Positions 61,686-64,000 of a stretch of DNA of 64,000 nucleotides are shown piece by piece. The stretch is from Metarhizium brunneum. Taxonomy: Eukaryota; Ascomycota; Sordariomycetes; Hypocreales; Clavicipitaceae. The stretch covers positions 5,952,001-6,016,000 of the forward strand of contig NC_089423.1 of NCBI RefSeq assembly GCF_013426205.1, given 5' to 3'. Numbering within the stretch: the stretch's first letter is position 1; the number at the start of each line of letters is the position of its first letter. The notes below the pieces were generated by a model. The model saw only the letters and a program-made list of their open reading frames with translations, was not told where the DNA came from and ran no database searches. Position numbers and translations under genes: made by a program.

Positions 61686-64000
61686 ATGGAGAACCTAATC
61701 CCGCAACTGTGCCATGGCGCACTGGCACCGTCTGCCATGACAATTCCCGCGTCTATAATCTTGTGTCTTTTGGCGCCATTGAGGATATTCTGCTTGCGCA
61801 ATGACGCTGCTAAAGTCTCTTTCGATTGGGTGGGATATGCGAAGTTGGTGAGTCTCGTTGATGTTACCGAATACCTTTTCAAGTAGAGCTGCACTAACGA
61901 GATGTATAGATATTTTGCTCCATGTTCTCGTTGATGAAATTATCTCAACTTGTTGCTTTTCGACTACTTGGTTTCGATCACCGCGTAGAGTTATTGGGTC
62001 TTTGTGTCTCGTTGATCGCTTCTCTGTTGTTCACATGGCTATGTCTTGTGGAGCATAAACGATCTATACGGCCATCAACTTTGACGGCAATCTATTTATT
62101 GGCAACTGTGTGTGGTAATATTCTCGGTGCAGTCCCAGAGCTTTTGTCTTTTCGAACCCCTGACATTCTGCTCTTCTGTCGATGCGGCGAGATACTCGTC
62201 CAAATGGTTCTTTTGGTTCTTGAATCTCAGAACAAGACCGAGTCCCTACTATCCATGTACAAAGGCGTCTCACCCGAGGATTCTGCGGGAATATTGAGTA
62301 GAACCTTTTGGTGGTGGCTTATGGATCTATTGGCAGTGGGAAAGCAGCGCATCTTGAGAGTTAGCGACACCCCACGGCTGAGTTCATCACTGCAACCGAG
62401 CCTGACGCGAAAGGCCGTACTCCAAGCCTGGAATGACAGAGGCAGGTAAGTGATCCCTCTCACCAAAAGACTTATTCTAACATGGTTTGAACAGCCAAGC
62501 CGGAAGACAGTCTTACCCTGCTGAAGGTTGTGGCAGGCAGTTTGATGAGGCCACTTTTGTCGCCTTTAGTACCGCGATTATTTCTAACGGTGTTCCGATG
62601 CAGTCAGCCGGTCATCATCAGCCGCGCTATTTCTTTCATTACAAACGACCAAGGGGGCGTGGCACAATCATGCAGAGCGTATGAGATATTCTTTGCTGCA
62701 CTGATTGTGTACTTCGGACTCGCTGTAGGATCTCTTATTTCTCTGTTAGCAGGACCTGGCTAACTGGTGAGCATAGATATCAAGCTCAATGTACAAAAAT
62801 ACATTGAATAAGCTCGATATTCTGATACGAGAATCCCTCGTTCACTTGGTCTACGACAAGACATTAAATCTAAGCCACCATGGTTCGGACGCAGGCCGAG
62901 TGGTGACGCTTATGAGCACGGATATAGACAGTGTATCTGAGATGGGTAGGCTTTTACACGCGAGTTGGGGACAAGCTGTTGAGCTTGTGATTGGTATGAT
63001 ACTGCTAGCAAGAGAAGTGGGCTGGGTGTTTCCAGTGCCGCTGGTTATCATAGTCTGTAAGTATCAAATGCTATTCTCTCGCCGAGGAGAAAGTGAAGTT
63101 TACTGATATATTGAGATGAAGTCGCTTCTCGTGTGAGTCGTTTTGTTGCTCAGAATGTGCGTTCTCGGACCAAGAGTTGGAATGATGCGACGCAGGCCAG
63201 GATATCTACTCTGAGTACTGTGCTCAATTCAATGCGGAGTGTGAAAGCGATGGGATTATCGGAGGCCATCGCCAAGTACATTAATGAATTGCGGGACAAG
63301 GAAATTGATAGATCCAAGCATGTTAGATGGATGCAGGTTCTGTACAATGCCAGCGGTAGGTTTTTTGAGAGCTTTGTCCACCTGAAGCAATGCTAATGAG
63401 AGCCAGCGAATGCGAATGGACTCTTTACTCCAGTAATAACGGTGGTCTTGTACGCGATGTTGGCAGCCTCCAGGGGTGAAAGACTGGATACCAAAACGGC
63501 CTTTACAACAGTGGCAATTTTGTCGTTGGTAACTCATCCGGCGAATATGATGATGACCATTTTCCCTAAATTTGTCGGCATTATGGCCAATGTTGATCGA
63601 ATTCAGTCATTTTTGCTTGAACCTTCACGGGTTGACTGCAGAAAAATCATCGACGGAAGCCAATTTACAGAAACAGAAAACTGTACAGGAATACGCCTTG
63701 ACGATGTTACAGTCAAGTTCAAGAGCACCACCGCCGCTACTCTAAAGCATATCAATCTGAACCTTCCAAAACATTCGATAACTGCTTGCGCGGGCCCGAC
63801 TGGCTGTGGGAAAACAACACTGGCCAAGACGATACTGGGTGAGGTTTCCCCGGTCCAAGGTATCGTGACGGTCTCCTCGAGGCGTATTGCATACTGTGAT
63901 CAGCGCGTTTGGATCCCAATTGGTACCATTCGAGATATAATTTGCACTTTTGCAACCAAGGTCGACGAGAGCTTGTACCAAGAGGCCTTAAGAGTCTGCT
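61686..64000 (+). CDS. ABCC-type ABC transporter, N-terminal part (runs off the window)
   Basis: Exons 61686-61847, 61910-62441, 62495-62724, 62777-63056, 63122-63355 and 63407 to the edge. An N-terminal set of membrane helices (TMD0-like) precedes the first ABC membrane domain (PLLSPLVPRLFLTVFRCSQPV; FGLAISSSMYKNTLNKLD; SLVHLVYDKTLNL; GRVVTLMSTDIDSVSEM). Then come IMANVDRIQSFLLEP and the first nucleotide-binding domain, with Walker A GPTGCGKTT near 63788 and a Q-loop region YCDQRVW. The layout is that of fungal multidrug-type ABCC exporters in the plasma or vacuolar membrane. The second half lies outside. Unspliced, several stops interrupt the frame, yet each disappears with a good intron. 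The second intron is ambiguous: a GC-AG intron restores RAKPEDSLTLLK, a GT-AG choice (62446-62510) gives RGSLTLLK. The substrate is unknown. Confidence 0.88.
62442..62494 (+). other. Candidate non-canonical GC-AG intron in the ABC transporter gene
   Basis: Donor AGAG/GCAGGT, branch CTAAC near 62476, acceptor ACAG. It joins WNDR to AKPEDSLTLLK, the form expected in fungal ABCC proteins. A GT donor only four bases downstream (62446) keeps the frame if the acceptor at 62510 is used instead, at the cost of the KPED residues. Confidence 0.55.

Noticed and set aside
62725..62776. Apparent stop in the ABC transporter suggesting a pseudogene
   Set aside because: A 52-nt intron (GTAGGA donor, CTAAC branch, TAG acceptor) removes it and restores FGLAISSSMYKN, so the gene looks intact here.

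Overview
The window is a stretch of a filamentous ascomycete nuclear genome. The evidence is: short spliceosomal introns (about 50-125 nt) with GTAAGT/GTATG-type donors and CTAAC/CTGAC branch points, proteins typical of Sordariomycetes, a DIM-2 type DNA methyltransferase, a psi-factor-type dioxygenase/P450, and short intergenic motifs (TACTCCGTA and TACCTAGGTA families). Hypocreales is my best guess for the order; this is inference, not proof. I find 20 well-supported protein genes, one of them cut by the right edge, plus one weak small candidate. I could support no rRNA, tRNA or CRISPR.

Layout, left to right. 278-1181(-): WSC-domain membrane protein. 1182-7168: a 6 kb gap with no gene I can support. 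7169-8518(+): vacuolar aspartic protease PEP4. 9318-12236(+): Gln/Pro-rich nuclear-type protein of unknown role. 12901-14160(-): mitochondrial DUF155 (RMD1/MRX10-like). 15234-16528(+): SEC14. 17221-17967(-): kinetochore Mis14/Nsl1. 19878-20575(-): a 135-aa protein in four exons, unrecognised. 23155-24696(+): proteasome ATPase RPT3. 26177-27652(-): folliculin-like LST7. 27653-32908: a 5.3 kb gap. 32909-36409(-): DIM-2 DNA methyltransferase. 37286-38817(-): SLD2. 39250-40359(+): TOPORS-like RING protein. 41187-41999(-): DASH subunit SPC34. 42000-44303: gap holding an AT-rich island and a heptamer tandem repeat. 44304-46370(+): GT90/CAP10 glycosyltransferase. 47281-49274(-): mitochondrial transcription factor MTF1. 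49859-51269(-): VPS4. 52022-52591(+): prefoldin subunit 6. 53370-55117(+): AMSH-type JAMM deubiquitinase. 57326-60959(+): Ppo fatty-acid dioxygenase fused to a P450. 61686-64000(+, partial): ABCC-type ABC transporter.

Most genes are core housekeeping: endosome and vacuole (PEP4, VPS4, AMSH, LST7), kinetochore (Mis14, Spc34), replication (Sld2), proteasome (Rpt3), mitochondrial expression (MTF1, MRX10-like) and lipid traffic (Sec14). The right end looks more accessory: an oxylipin-forming Ppo enzyme followed in the same direction by an ABC exporter. The main unexplained structure is not a gene. It is a dispersed family of short palindromic motifs (TACGGAGTA and its complement, single or as head-to-head or tail-to-tail pairs) that I see only in the gaps. 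Exon structures below were worked out by hand from splice signals and frame.
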